From the NCBI GenBank assembly GCA_905203555.1, contig CAJKWK010000027.1:1-33053 (forward strand): 33,053 nt of DNA. Reading direction: 5' to 3'. Positions 24,241-32,391 of the stretch are shown one piece after another. Made by a program: the position numbers and the translations under genes. Position 1 is the first letter of the stretch. The number at the start of each line of letters is the position of its first letter. Source of the DNA: an uncultured Lachnospiraceae bacterium. Lineage in GTDB: Bacteria > Bacillota > Clostridia > Lachnospirales > Lachnospiraceae. Under the pieces are notes generated by a model. The model saw nothing but the letters and a program-made list of their open reading frames with translations. It was not told where the DNA came from and did not search any database.

Positions 24241-25338
24241 ATGAATAAAAAGAAAGTAACCTCTTCGGATGTAGCCAGACGTGCCGGGGTCTCGCAGGCA
24301 ACGGTATCGATGGTATTGAATAAGAAATATAACGTATCCTTTTCCAAGGATGTCATTACAAAGGTAGAGACTGCGGCGAGGGAACTGGGGTATGAACTGC
24401 CGAAACACCGGGCACGCAGGGAAAGTAAGAAACAAAAGCTGCTGGTTGCGTTTTGTCCGAATCTGACGAACCCATATTATGTGATGCTGCTGCAGGGGAT
24501 TGAGTCAAGAGCGATTGAACAGGGATATGGTCTGTTCGTGTGCAATACGCAGCGGAATCTCGAATTGGAAGAACGGTATTTGAAAATGCTGCCGTTTTTA
24601 AATCCTCTGGGAGTGATCTATATGTGTAATCCCAGTCGGATGTTCCTGCCGATGATTGAGGAGATGTCGCAGAAGATCCCGTTTGCGGTGATCAATAATC
24701 AAAATGAGCGGCTGGATGTGGATGCGGTGGAATTGGATAATTCCAAGCTGGGACGGATCATGGCAAATCATTTGCTGGAGCTGGGACACCGGGATGTGGC
24801 GTATATTGCTCCGCCGCTGACAGTGCGGCAGAAACAACGCTCCAAACGTGTGGAAGGATTTTTGAAAGAATTTCAGGAGGCCGGTCTGGGCGATCATGTT
24901 GTGATCAAAGCTGCAAACGAATCGATCGATGAAGATGTGACGGGAATCGATTCGGAGTATCGGATCGGATATGATCTGACGCAGGAATTGCTTAAAGAGC
25001 ACAAACAATTGACAGCGATTGTCGGACTGAATGACATGATCGCATTTGGAATACTGGATGCTTTGTATGATGCAAAATATAAAGTGCCCGGAGATATGTC
25101 GGTCATGGGGTGTGATAATACATTGTTTGCAGGTATGCATAAGGTAGCGTTGACAACGATCGAGCATTTTGTTATATATAAAGGGCGTGATGCCTGTGAT
25201 ATTATAATGAAGAAGATCAAGACACATGAACGTAAGTATGCAGAATTGGAGCCGGTCAGCATTTATCATGTAGAGTATGAACCCCGTCTGGTGAAACGAG
25301 GAACAACTGCGAGTCCCAGGGTAAAATCAAGGAAATGA
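24241..25338 (+). CDS. LacI-family regulator upstream of the pentose phosphate genes
   Basis: A 365-aa LacI regulator: DNA-binding head TSSDVARRAGVSQATVSMVL (residues 6-25) and a ligand-binding core (about 60-345) with TAIVGLNDMIAFGILDALYD. A basic tail (about 346-365) extends past the usual end. The start is ATG 24241; an earlier ATG at 24178 would overlap recR by 29 bp and lacks a ribosome site, whereas AAAAGAGG lies 10 nt before 24241. It is followed by about 255 bp holding repeated palindromes and the transaldolase promoter, so it may control those genes and possibly itself. The effector is unknown. Confidence 0.9.
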   Translation: MNKKKVTSSDVARRAGVSQATVSMVLNKKYNVSFSKDVITKVETAARELGYELPKHRARRESKKQKLLVAFCPNLTNPYYVMLLQGIESRAIEQGYGLFVCNTQRNLELEERYLKMLPFLNPLGVIYMCNPSRMFLPMIEEMSQKIPFAVINNQNERLDVDAVELDNSKLGRIMANHLLELGHRDVAYIAPPLTVRQKQRSKRVEGFLKEFQEAGLGDHVVIKAANESIDEDVTGIDSEYRIGYDLTQELLKEHKQLTAIVGLNDMIAFGILDALYDAKYKVPGDMSVMGCDNTLFAGMHKVALTTIEHFVIYKGRDACDIIMKKIKTHERKYAELEPVSIYHVEYEPRLVKRGTTASPRVKSRK

Positions 25339-25388
25339 CAGGTTGTCAAAAGAGGTAAAAATGAATTAAAATAAACGAATTTTTTGAT

Positions 25389-25501
25389 ATTATTAATAAT
25401 AATTTGAAAGCGTGTTAACGAAAATAAAGAGATTAGTAGTGATTTATGAATAAAATGTATTAATAATTTTGATTTATTAACAGTCTGAAATTATTAATAA
25501 T
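25389..25501. promoter_or_regulatory. Three ATTATTAATAAT-type palindromes, possible operators
   Basis: Perfect palindrome ATTATTAATAAT at 25389-25400 and 25490-25501 (the latter extending to 14 bp), and a 10/12 match at 25456-25467. Centres are 67 and 34 bp apart. The last lies 12 bp upstream of the transaldolase -35 box. They could be sites for the LacI protein encoded just upstream, although the sequence is more AT-rich than typical LacI operators. Chance occurrence in AT-rich DNA is possible. Confidence 0.4.
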
Positions 25502-25512
25502 TACGAGACCTA

Positions 25513-25541
25513 TTGACCGTTGCTTTTTTGCTGACTATAAT
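25513..25541 (+). promoter_or_regulatory. Promoter of the transaldolase/transketolase operon
   Basis: TTGACC (25513-25518), 17-bp spacer, TATAAT (25536-25541). The leader to ATG 25596 would be about 48 nt. Confidence 0.8.
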
Positions 25542-25595
25542 CGGAATTAAGAAGCAAAAAGTTTTTCATTTATTATTTAAACGGAGGGTAACACT

Positions 25596-26249
25596 ATGAA
25601 ATTTTTTATTGACACAGCAAAGGTTGAGGATATCAAAAAGGCGAATGATATGGGCGTGATCTGCGGAGTAACTACAAATCCTTCTTTGATTGCAAAAGAA
25701 GGACGTGTATTTGAAGAAGTGATTGCAGAAATCGCATCTATCGTTGACGGACCAATCAGTGGAGAGGTAAAGGCTACAACTGTTGACGCTGAGGGTATGA
25801 TCGAAGAAGGTCGTGCAATTGCAGCAATTCATCCGAATATGGTCGTTAAGATTCCGATGACTACAGAAGGATTGAAGGCATGTAAGGTGCTGACTTCTGA
25901 AGGGATCAAGACAAATGTAACATTGATCTTTACTGCTAATCAGGCACTTCTTGCAGCAAGAGCCGGAGCAACTTATGTATCTCCGTTCCTGGGAAGACTG
26001 GATGATATTTCTGTACGTGGAACAGATTTGATCGCAGAGATTGCACAGATCTTCGAAGTTGCAGGAATTGAAACAGAGATTATTGCAGCAAGTGTGCGTA
26101 ATCCAATGCATGTTACTGACTGTGCTCTTGCAGGCGCAGATATTGCAACAGTACCATATAAAGTAATTGAGCAGATGACACATCATCCGCTGACTGATGC
26201 GGGAATTGAGAAATTCCAGGCAGATTATAAAGCTGTTTTTGGTGAATAA
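25596..26249 (+). CDS. tal: TalC-type transaldolase
   Basis: A 217-aa class I aldolase of the transaldolase/fructose-6-phosphate aldolase subfamily. The Schiff-base lysine is K85 in VVKIPMT. Two residues separate true transaldolases from Fsa aldolases: E57 stands where E. coli FsaA has Gln59, and F131 where FsaA has Tyr131. Both are of the transaldolase type, so the enzyme should move dihydroxyacetone units between sedoheptulose 7-phosphate and glyceraldehyde 3-phosphate. CGGAGGG precedes the ATG. It is first in an operon with the two transketolase subunits, giving a complete non-oxidative pentose phosphate carbon shuffle. Confidence 0.92.
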   Translation: MKFFIDTAKVEDIKKANDMGVICGVTTNPSLIAKEGRVFEEVIAEIASIVDGPISGEVKATTVDAEGMIEEGRAIAAIHPNMVVKIPMTTEGLKACKVLTSEGIKTNVTLIFTANQALLAARAGATYVSPFLGRLDDISVRGTDLIAEIAQIFEVAGIETEIIAASVRNPMHVTDCALAGADIATVPYKVIEQMTHHPLTDAGIEKFQADYKAVFGE

Positions 26250-26262
26250 TAAGGAGGAACTC

Positions 26263-27099
26263 ATGAACAAACTTGAATTGATGAAGACTGCGAACGAGGT
26301 TCGCAAAGGCATCGTAACTGCGACACATAGCGCAAAATCCGGACATCCGGGTGGATCTATGTCTGCAGCTGAGATTTTCACATATTTGTATTTTGAAGAG
26401 ATGAATATCGATCCGGCAGATCCAAAGAAAGCAGATCGTGACCGTTTTGTATTGTCTAAGGGACATACAGCTCCGGGATTGTATTCTACTCTGGCAAACA
26501 GAGGATATTTCCCGGTAGAAGATCTGAAGACTCTGCGTCATGTAGGATCTTACTTGCAGGGACATCCGGATATGAAACACATTCCGGGTGTGGATATGTC
26601 TTCCGGTTCTCTGGGACAGGGAATCTCTGCGGCAGTAGGTATGGCAATTGCCGGTAAGCTGAGTGATGCAGACTACCGCGTATATACATTGCTGGGTGAT
26701 GGAGAGATTCAGGAAGGACAGGTTTGGGAAGCTGCAATGCTGGCAGGATTCCGCAAACTGGATAACCTTGTAGTTGTCGTAGACAATAATAACCTTCAGA
26801 TCGATGGTGCGGTAACAGAAGTAAACTCTCCATACCCGATCGATAAGAAGTTTGAAGCATTTAATTTCCATGTGATCAATATTGATGGAAATGATTTTGA
26901 CCAGATTGACGCAGCTTTTAAAGAGGCGAGAGAAACAAAGGGAATGCCGACGGCGATCGTTGCAAAGACAGTTAAAGGAAAAGGTGTTTCCTTCATGGAA
27001 AATCAGGTTGGCTGGCATGGAGTTGCTCCGAATGACGAGCAGTATGCAGAGGCTATGAAAGAATTAGAAGAGGCAGGTGAAGCATTATGTCAGATGTAA
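26263..27099 (+). CDS. Transketolase, N-terminal subunit
   Basis: A 278-aa protein equal to the thiamine-diphosphate-binding half of transketolase. The ThDP motif begins GDGEIQEGQVWE (145-156) and ends NNN (175-177); H28 and GHPGGSMS match the family. AAGGAGG precedes ATG 26263, 13 nt after the transaldolase stop; an upstream in-frame codon at 26197 overlaps tal and is rejected. Its end overlaps the C-terminal subunit gene by 13 bp. The split form is common in clostridia and archaea. Confidence 0.94.
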   Translation: MNKLELMKTANEVRKGIVTATHSAKSGHPGGSMSAAEIFTYLYFEEMNIDPADPKKADRDRFVLSKGHTAPGLYSTLANRGYFPVEDLKTLRHVGSYLQGHPDMKHIPGVDMSSGSLGQGISAAVGMAIAGKLSDADYRVYTLLGDGEIQEGQVWEAAMLAGFRKLDNLVVVVDNNNLQIDGAVTEVNSPYPIDKKFEAFNFHVINIDGNDFDQIDAAFKEARETKGMPTAIVAKTVKGKGVSFMENQVGWHGVAPNDEQYAEAMKELEEAGEALCQM

Positions 27100-28025
27100 A
27101 GAAAATTGCAACAAGAGAGAGTTATGGTAATGCTTTGGCCGAACTCGGAAAAGAACATGAAGATGTTGTTGTTCTGGATGCAGACCTTGCAGCAGCAACA
27201 AAAACCGGAATCTTTAAAAAGGCATTTCCGGAGAGACACATCGATTGCGGAATCGCTGAGTCTAACATGATGGGTGTGGCAGCAGGACTTGCGGCAGCAG
27301 GAAAAGTACCATTTGCAAGTTCATTTGCAATGTTTGCGGCAGGACGTGCATTTGAGCAGGTGCGTAACTCTATTGGATACCCGCATCTGAATGTGAAAAT
27401 CGGCGCTACACATGCAGGAATTTCTGTAGGTGAAGATGGAGCTACCCATCAGTGTAATGAAGATATCGCATTGATGCGCACCATTCCGGGTATGGTTGTT
27501 ATTAACCCATCCGATGACGTGGAAGCGCGCGCAGCGGTAAAGGCAGCTTATGAGCATCAGGGACCGGTTTATATGCGTTTTGGAAGATTGGCAGTGCCGG
27601 TAATTAACGATAGAGAAGATTATAAATTTGAAATCGGAAAAGGTGTGGTTCTTCGCGAAGGAAAAGACCTTACCATTTTTGCAAGCGGTCTTCCGGTAGG
27701 TAATTGTCTGGAGGCGGCAGAGATGCTTGCAGCAGATGGAATTGAGGCAAAGGTGGTTAATATTCATACGATTAAACCTTTGGATGAAGAACTGGTTGTT
27801 GCGGCAGCAAAAGAAACCGGTAAAGTGGTTACAGTAGAAGAACATTCTGTAATCGGAGGTCTTGGAAGTGCAATCTGTGATGTATTGTGTGAGAAAGCTC
27901 CGATGACTGTGAAAAAAATTGGAATCCAGGATACATTCGGTGAATCCGGTCCGGCAGTAGAACTGCTGAAAAAATATGGATTGGATGCAGAAGGTATTTA
28001 CAAGAGCATAAAAGAGTTTTTGTAA
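27087..28025 (+). CDS. Transketolase, C-terminal subunit
   Basis: A 312-aa protein with the pyrimidine-binding and C-terminal domains. E58 in GIAESNMMG is the glutamate that activates the thiamine ring of the partner subunit. KIGATHAGISVGEDGATHQ and the SFAMF segment are typical. With the upstream subunit it forms the active heterotetramer, which moves two-carbon units between pentose and hexose phosphates. It starts inside the end of the previous gene, with AGGTGA before the ATG, so translation is coupled. A terminator follows about 55 nt after the stop. Confidence 0.94.
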   Translation: MSDVKKIATRESYGNALAELGKEHEDVVVLDADLAAATKTGIFKKAFPERHIDCGIAESNMMGVAAGLAAAGKVPFASSFAMFAAGRAFEQVRNSIGYPHLNVKIGATHAGISVGEDGATHQCNEDIALMRTIPGMVVINPSDDVEARAAVKAAYEHQGPVYMRFGRLAVPVINDREDYKFEIGKGVVLREGKDLTIFASGLPVGNCLEAAEMLAADGIEAKVVNIHTIKPLDEELVVAAAKETGKVVTVEEHSVIGGLGSAICDVLCEKAPMTVKKIGIQDTFGESGPAVELLKKYGLDAEGIYKSIKEFL

Positions 28026-28078
28026 AAGAAAAGTGCAAAAAGAAAACAGTTCAAAGTTAGCTGTTAGCAATTAATAAT

Positions 28079-28124
28079 TAAAATCCAGCTCGGTCGGAGA
28101 AATTCGTCCCGATGCTGGATTTTT
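28079..28124 (+). terminator. Terminator of the transaldolase/transketolase operon
   Basis: AAATCCAGC (28081-28089) pairs with GCTGGATTT (28114-28122), an inner TCGG/CCGA extends the stem, and TTTTT follows. Confidence 0.85.
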
Positions 28125-28193
28125 ATAAATTATCAGAAAATTAGATAAAATTAATACAATTATGAATTTATATAAAAAATATATTCAAAAAGG

Positions 28194-28222
28194 TTGACAA
28201 CTTAAAAATCGTGTGCTATTAT
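28194..28222 (+). promoter_or_regulatory. Near-consensus promoter of the 28229-28917 transcript
   Basis: Perfect TTGACA (28194-28199), 17-bp spacer, TATTAT (28217-28222) with an extended -10 TGC. It is among the strongest promoters in the window. Confidence 0.8.
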
Positions 28223-28296
28223 AAGGTCAATCAAAAAACAAGAAATTAAAACTTCTTGAAATAAGATGAATATTAAGAAAAGGAGGTAAGAGTCCC

Positions 28297-28389
28297 ATGG
28301 ACAACGTTTCAGCATTTTATATTCAATATGTCAGTGGTATGGTGAATGGAAGTTCCTGTGATGAAGTGACTTTTACCTATACACGATAA
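28297..28389 (+). CDS. Possible 30-aa peptide MDNVSAFYIQYVSGMV...
   Basis: A 30-codon ORF from ATG 28297 to TAA 28389. AAAAGGAGGT lies about 9 nt upstream, a near-perfect ribosome site, and the strong promoter at 28194 is about 75 nt further up. The peptide is not obviously hydrophobic throughout, has one Cys near the end (NGSSCDEVTF) and no recognised family. It could be a leader peptide, a signalling peptide, or the truncated start of a lost gene. The ribosome site and promoter are the main evidence that it is translated. Confidence 0.5.
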   Translation: MDNVSAFYIQYVSGMVNGSSCDEVTFTYTR

Positions 28390-28875
28390 AGGACATTCGG
28401 TAAAGAAAAAGAATGAAAATAACAGACGAGTCGGAGAAGTAATAGAAGACCGGATGATGAAAATAAATATATTTGTTAAGATTTAACATTCATAGACATA
28501 TTGAAAAGATACATACCACATTCAATTCGATTTCAAAAGATGTGTAAAGAAACATCGAAAGAATACTATTTCATAAAGAACATACAATAGTTATAGAAAG
28601 AATAATCAAGTAAGGTGTCAGGGTATTGAGGTAATGATATCGTGGCAGTTGAACAATTATAGATGGAATAACTAAAGGATATGTTTTAAAATATGATAAT
28701 AATACCGCAAGGATCTGAATTGTAAATAGTTAAATAAACAATATTTTATCAACAATTGTTCCAACAATCATTGATATTCGTTTATATTATAACAGGGTTT
28801 AAGTCTACAGGAATTGAATCGAGAGTTTCCTCCGATTTTATAAATATTATAAAAGAATACAATTAAATAATTATA

Positions 28876-28917
28876 AAAAGTGCATCCTCAATGTCAATTG
28901 AGGATGTACTTTTTTTG
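28876..28917 (+). terminator. Strong intrinsic terminator before the AAA/TPR gene
   Basis: A 17-bp stem (28876-28892 with 28897-28913, one G-U pair) around a GTCA tetraloop, followed by a T-run to 28916. The last two Ts of the run are also the first two bases of the next gene's -35 box. Confidence 0.9.
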
Positions 28918-28943
28918 ACAATCCGGTTCTGTTATGGTAAACT
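28915..28943 (+). promoter_or_regulatory. Promoter of the TPR/acidic/AAA gene
   Basis: Perfect TTGACA (28915-28920), 17-bp spacer, TAAACT (28938-28943) with an extended -10 TGG. It overlaps the end of the preceding terminator. Confidence 0.75.
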
Positions 28944-28980
28944 AGTGAGTGAATTATAATAAGTTGATGAGGTGAGTGCA

Positions 28981-31900
28981 GTGGACAAGTATGAGTATAA
29001 GTTGAAGACAGAACAGATGCTTGAACTTATGAATGACGGCGCATACAATAAGGCGGCAGAGATTGCGGACAGCATTGACTGGAAGCGGGTACGTAACACT
29101 ACAATGTTAAGTACGGTCAGCGAGATATATGAAAAAAATAGAGATTATCAGAAGAGCTATGATGTTCTGGCGATTGCTTATAGTCGTGCAGAAGGGAGCC
29201 GGAAGATTGTATCACGTCTATGTACACTTGCATTAAAGACAAGAAATGTAGATGAGGCAATCGATTATTATGATGATTTTATTGAGCTTGCTCCAAAAGA
29301 TCCGAACCAGTATATATTGAAATATCAGATTCTCCGGGCTCAGAGAGCTCCTATTGAGCAGCAGATTCATGCGCTGGAGGAGTTCAAGAAGGCGGAATAT
29401 ATTGAAGAGTGGGCGTATGAGCTGGCTAAGCTGTATCAGGAAGCAGGCATGACAGCAGAATGTCTGGAAGAATGCGATGATCTGATTTTGTGGTTTAGCG
29501 AAGGCAAGTATGTATATCAGGCAATGGAGCTGAAGATGCAGTATAAGCCATTGACTCCGTCTCAGCAGGAAAAATATGACCGCAGATATGAAAAGCCAAC
29601 GACTGAGACAGAAGAACTTCCGGATTTGACACAGTATCAGAAGAAGGAAGAGCCTTCTGATGAGGAAGTGGAAGAAGAGTTGGAAGACAAACTGAATGAA
29701 AGCGAAGAACAGATGCAGGAGACCAGTAAGAAAAAGATTGGGAATACCATGAAACTGGACGAAGCATTGAAGAGTCTCTTGAATATTAAGTTAAAAGGTG
29801 AAGCAGATGAGGAATCTTCTGATGAGGAAGCAGAAGAAGAGGAAGATCTGACTGAATTGGAGAGCGAGATAGAAGAGATTGAGTCCGTTGCAGATTTGGG
29901 ATTTGCAGAGAAAGTCGCAGAAGAAAAGAAAAAAGAAACAATAGCAGTAGATCCGGATTTGGAAGAGTTAAGACCTGATCCGGAATTGGATGAAGAAGTT
30001 ATGGAAGAAGATGCTGAAGACGAAGAAATAGCTGAGGAAAATGTCAGCGAGGTAAGTGTCTTTGAGGAAACAGAAGAGGATGGCGATCAGATTGCAGGCC
30101 AGATGAGTCTTATGGATATTCTGGAAGGCTGGGGAGAGCCTGAGTCGAGTGCAGAGGATTCAGCTGAGAATGATGAGACGATTGAAGACGTAACCACAGC
30201 TGAGGAGTTTGTTGAAGAGGAAAGTACAGAAGATATTGATGCGTTGGAGTACGAAGAGGCAGAAGAGTTTGAAGAGCCGGAGTACGAAGAGGCGGAAGAG
30301 TTCGAAGAGCCGGAGTATGAAGAGGCGGAAGAGTTCGAAGAGCCGGAGTATGAAGAGGCGGAAGATTTTCTGGAAGAAGAGTATGAAGAAAGTGAGACTG
30401 GCGTTGGGGGAGAACAGCCAGAATTTGTTGAAGATGCTGAAGAAGATTGGACTTCAGAGGCAGATGATACATTTCCTGAGAAAGAGGGAGTTATGGAAGA
30501 TAAGAACAAGGGTACAACACCGATATTGTCACCAGACATTCAGAGACTGATTGATGAGATCGAAGGTAATATTCCGCCGCAGGAAGAAAAACCTGCAGCA
30601 AAAGCAGATTATTATGAAGAAGATGATGAGCCGCATGAAAATATGGGAGCGTTGGCTGATGAACTTCGTATGGAAGATGAATCGGATGAATTTGAGGATT
30701 ATGATGATCTCTTAGATGAGGATGAGTACGAGGATGATACTTTCGTATGGGGTAAAGAAGATGCAGTAGACGCAGATGAGGCAGAATCTTTTGGATTATA
30801 TGAAGAAGATGCGTATGGCGATGAGTTGTCAGAAGATTTTGAAGAGGTCTATGATGATGAATCAGCGGAAGATTCTGAAGAGGTCTATGATGATGAATTA
30901 GCGGAAGACTTTGAAGAAGTATATGACGATGAGTTGTCAGAAGATTTTGAAGAGGTCTATGATGATGAATTGGCGGAAGGCTTTGAAGAAGTCTATGATG
31001 ATGAATTGGCGGAAGACTTTGAAGAGGTCTATGATGATGAATTGGCAGAAGACTTTGAAGAAGATTACGAAGACGATTTGTATGAAGACGATCTTCAGTC
31101 TGTAACAGAGAGCTTTGAAGAAGAATTCCGGCCGCAGAAACATTTTGATGAAGTGGATGATCGTGAGATTCCGGATGATGACGATGAAATTGATTTGCTG
31201 TCGGCAACGACTCCACTGAGCCGGAAAGAGACTGCGAAGTTGATTGCAACAGGAAAGACAGCACCGTTGCCTATGGATGAGATTTCAGATGCACTTTCTA
31301 TTTCAAACACCGGATTTGTAGTGCATGGAAGATATGATCTGAAGGCACAGAGTGGAATCGGTACCCGTGCAGGGCTGACAGATGAACAGAAGAAATTGTT
31401 CTCTTATTTCGTTCCTGTTCGTGGTATGAGTGAGCAGCTTGTGGATGTGCTGGAACAAGATAAGAATTGTACAAATCGTAAAGGAACTTCTTGTACAGGA
31501 AATTTATTGATTATTGGTAATAAGGGAAATGGAAAGACTGTTCTTGCTGTTGATGTTGTGAAGGCGATTCAAAAACAGCGGGAGATTCGTCAGGGAAAAG
31601 TTGCAATTGTAACGGGTGATTCTTTAAATAAAAAGAAAATCAGTGACATTTTTGCAAAATTGTATGGTGGAGCGCTGATTATTGAAAAAGCCGGTAAGAT
31701 GAATGAAAAGACGGTTGCAAGATTGAACAAGGCAATGGAAAGTGATACCGGAGAATTGCTGATCGTGTTAGAAGACCAGAGAAAGCCTTTGGATCGATTG
31801 CTGAGTTCAAACAGAGAGTTCCGCAGAAAATTTACAAGTCGTTTGGAAGTGCCGGTATTTATTAATGATGAGTTGGTTACATTCGGTCAAACGTATGCGC

Positions 31901-32133
31901 AGGAGAATGGATATCGGATTGATGAAATGAGTATTTTGGCATTATATAGCCGGATTGATTCATTACAGAGAGAAGATCATGCAGTGACAGTTGCGGAAGT
32001 AAAAGAAATCATGGATGAGGCAATGGCACATTCGCAGAAAGTATCTGCAAAGAAACTGGTGAAGAGAGTCTTTGGAAGAAATACAGACGATTCCGATCGG
32101 ATTATACTGACGGAGAAAGATTTTAACATATAA
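28981..32133 (+). CDS. TPR - acidic repeat - AAA-like protein (1050 aa)
   Basis: The N-terminal region (about 1-190) is helical with TPR-like repeats (NDGAYNKAAEIADSI, KNRDYQKSYDVLAIAYSRA). A very acidic, low-complexity region (about 210-760) follows and contains two tandem repeat arrays. A basic-neutral C-terminal domain (about 765-1050) has Walker A GNKGNGKT (846-853). Where AAA proteins of the CbxX/SpoVK/EccA type have a DE Walker B, this one reads ALIIEKA (898-904), with Lys in place of the catalytic Glu. REFRRKFTSRL resembles an arginine-finger region. TPR plus AAA recalls EccA of type VII secretion, but no other secretion genes are here. I place the start at GTG 28981, with AGGTG 6 nt upstream; a GTG at 28972 overlaps that site. 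Function unknown. Confidence 0.8.
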   Translation: MDKYEYKLKTEQMLELMNDGAYNKAAEIADSIDWKRVRNTTMLSTVSEIYEKNRDYQKSYDVLAIAYSRAEGSRKIVSRLCTLALKTRNVDEAIDYYDDFIELAPKDPNQYILKYQILRAQRAPIEQQIHALEEFKKAEYIEEWAYELAKLYQEAGMTAECLEECDDLILWFSEGKYVYQAMELKMQYKPLTPSQQEKYDRRYEKPTTETEELPDLTQYQKKEEPSDEEVEEELEDKLNESEEQMQETSKKKIGNTMKLDEALKSLLNIKLKGEADEESSDEEAEEEEDLTELESEIEEIESVADLGFAEKVAEEKKKETIAVDPDLEELRPDPELDEEVMEEDAEDEEIAEENVSEVSVFEETEEDGDQIAGQMSLMDILEGWGEPESSAEDSAENDETIEDVTTAEEFVEEESTEDIDALEYEEAEEFEEPEYEEAEEFEEPEYEEAEEFEEPEYEEAEDFLEEEYEESETGVGGEQPEFVEDAEEDWTSEADDTFPEKEGVMEDKNKGTTPILSPDIQRLIDEIEGNIPPQEEKPAAKADYYEEDDEPHENMGALADELRMEDESDEFEDYDDLLDEDEYEDDTFVWGKEDAVDADEAESFGLYEEDAYGDELSEDFEEVYDDESAEDSEEVYDDELAEDFEEVYDDELSEDFEEVYDDELAEGFEEVYDDELAEDFEEVYDDELAEDFEEDYEDDLYEDDLQSVTESFEEEFRPQKHFDEVDDREIPDDDDEIDLLSATTPLSRKETAKLIATGKTAPLPMDEISDALSISNTGFVVHGRYDLKAQSGIGTRAGLTDEQKKLFSYFVPVRGMSEQLVDVLEQDKNCTNRKGTSCTGNLLIIGNKGNGKTVLAVDVVKAIQKQREIRQGKVAIVTGDSLNKKKISDIFAKLYGGALIIEKAGKMNEKTVARLNKAMESDTGELLIVLEDQRKPLDRLLSSNREFRRKFTSRLEVPVFINDELVTFGQTYAQENGYRIDEMSILALYSRIDSLQREDHAVTVAEVKEIMDEAMAHSQKVSAKKLVKRVFGRNTDDSDRIILTEKDFNI
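30247..30378 (+). repeat. 33-bp coding tandem repeat, four copies
   Basis: Three full and one diverged unit encoding EYEEAEEFEEP (residues 423-466 of the acidic protein). Copies 2 and 3 are almost identical in DNA, so the array expanded recently and could vary in length between strains. Confidence 0.92.
30820..31071 (+). repeat. 36-bp coding tandem repeat, seven copies
   Basis: Seven units encoding variants of DELAEDFEEVYD (residues 614-697). Differences are mostly synonymous (DDE codons, LS/LA), showing protein-level constraint with repeat turnover. Confidence 0.93.
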
Positions 32134-32190
32134 AAGATCTAGTTACCAACAAATTCACAGTGGTTATCAACAAGAAACACATGGATTTTA

Positions 32191-32230
32191 TGGGAAGTGT
32201 ATGCTAAGGTAGATATACACTTCCCATTAT
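32191..32230 (+). terminator. Terminator of the TPR/acidic/AAA gene
   Basis: TGGGAAGTGTAT (32191-32202) pairs perfectly with ATACACTTCCCA (32215-32226), followed by TTATTTATTT. Confidence 0.8.
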
Positions 32231-32391
32231 TTATTTAAATACTAATTAAGTAAAATTTTTCGGCAGGATGTTCTTCCTGCTACAGTTCTATGATGGGTTT
32301 CATTTCGGCGCCTGAATCAGGCACGATCCATGAAAGTAAAAAGTGATAGACACAACGGAAAAAGGTTTCAAACAAAAAGGAGGACGTGCCT
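32231..32391 (+). other. Leader region with small hairpins before the nuclease gene
   Basis: Contains GCAGGA/TCCTGC (near 32264-32281) and GCCTGA/TCAGGC (near 32309-32321) hairpins flanked by TTTCAT and ATGAAA. No ORF and no recognised riboswitch. No good promoter seen. Confidence 0.4.

Larger units (their letters stand above)
28229..28917 (+). ncRNA. Candidate long RNA of about 690 nt
   Basis: Bounded by the near-consensus promoter at 28194 and the strong terminator at 28876-28917. Apart from the 30-codon ORF at 28297 I find no frame with a ribosome site; stops occur in all three frames through 28390-28870. The region is AT-rich and contains several small inverted repeats, such as ATCAA/TTGAT around 28748-28775. 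It could be a structured RNA, a leader-peptide RNA, or a decayed gene that kept its promoter. It does not show the conserved cores of RNase P RNA, tmRNA or 6S RNA that I can recognise. Confidence 0.45.

Noticed and set aside
26113..27018. 301-codon minus-strand ORF opposite the transketolase gene
   Set aside because: It is antisense to transketolase and transaldolase coding sequence and lacks any recognisable domain.
30110..31264. Minus-strand and alternative-frame ORFs within the acidic repeat gene
   Set aside because: They are produced by the low-complexity GAA/GAT-rich coding repeats and have repetitive His/Leu/Pro or Ser-rich translations without start signals.
32146..32175. TTACCAACA and TTATCAACA as DnaA boxes of a replication origin
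   Set aside because: Two and one mismatches to TTATCCACA, no cluster, and no dnaA/dnaN nearby.
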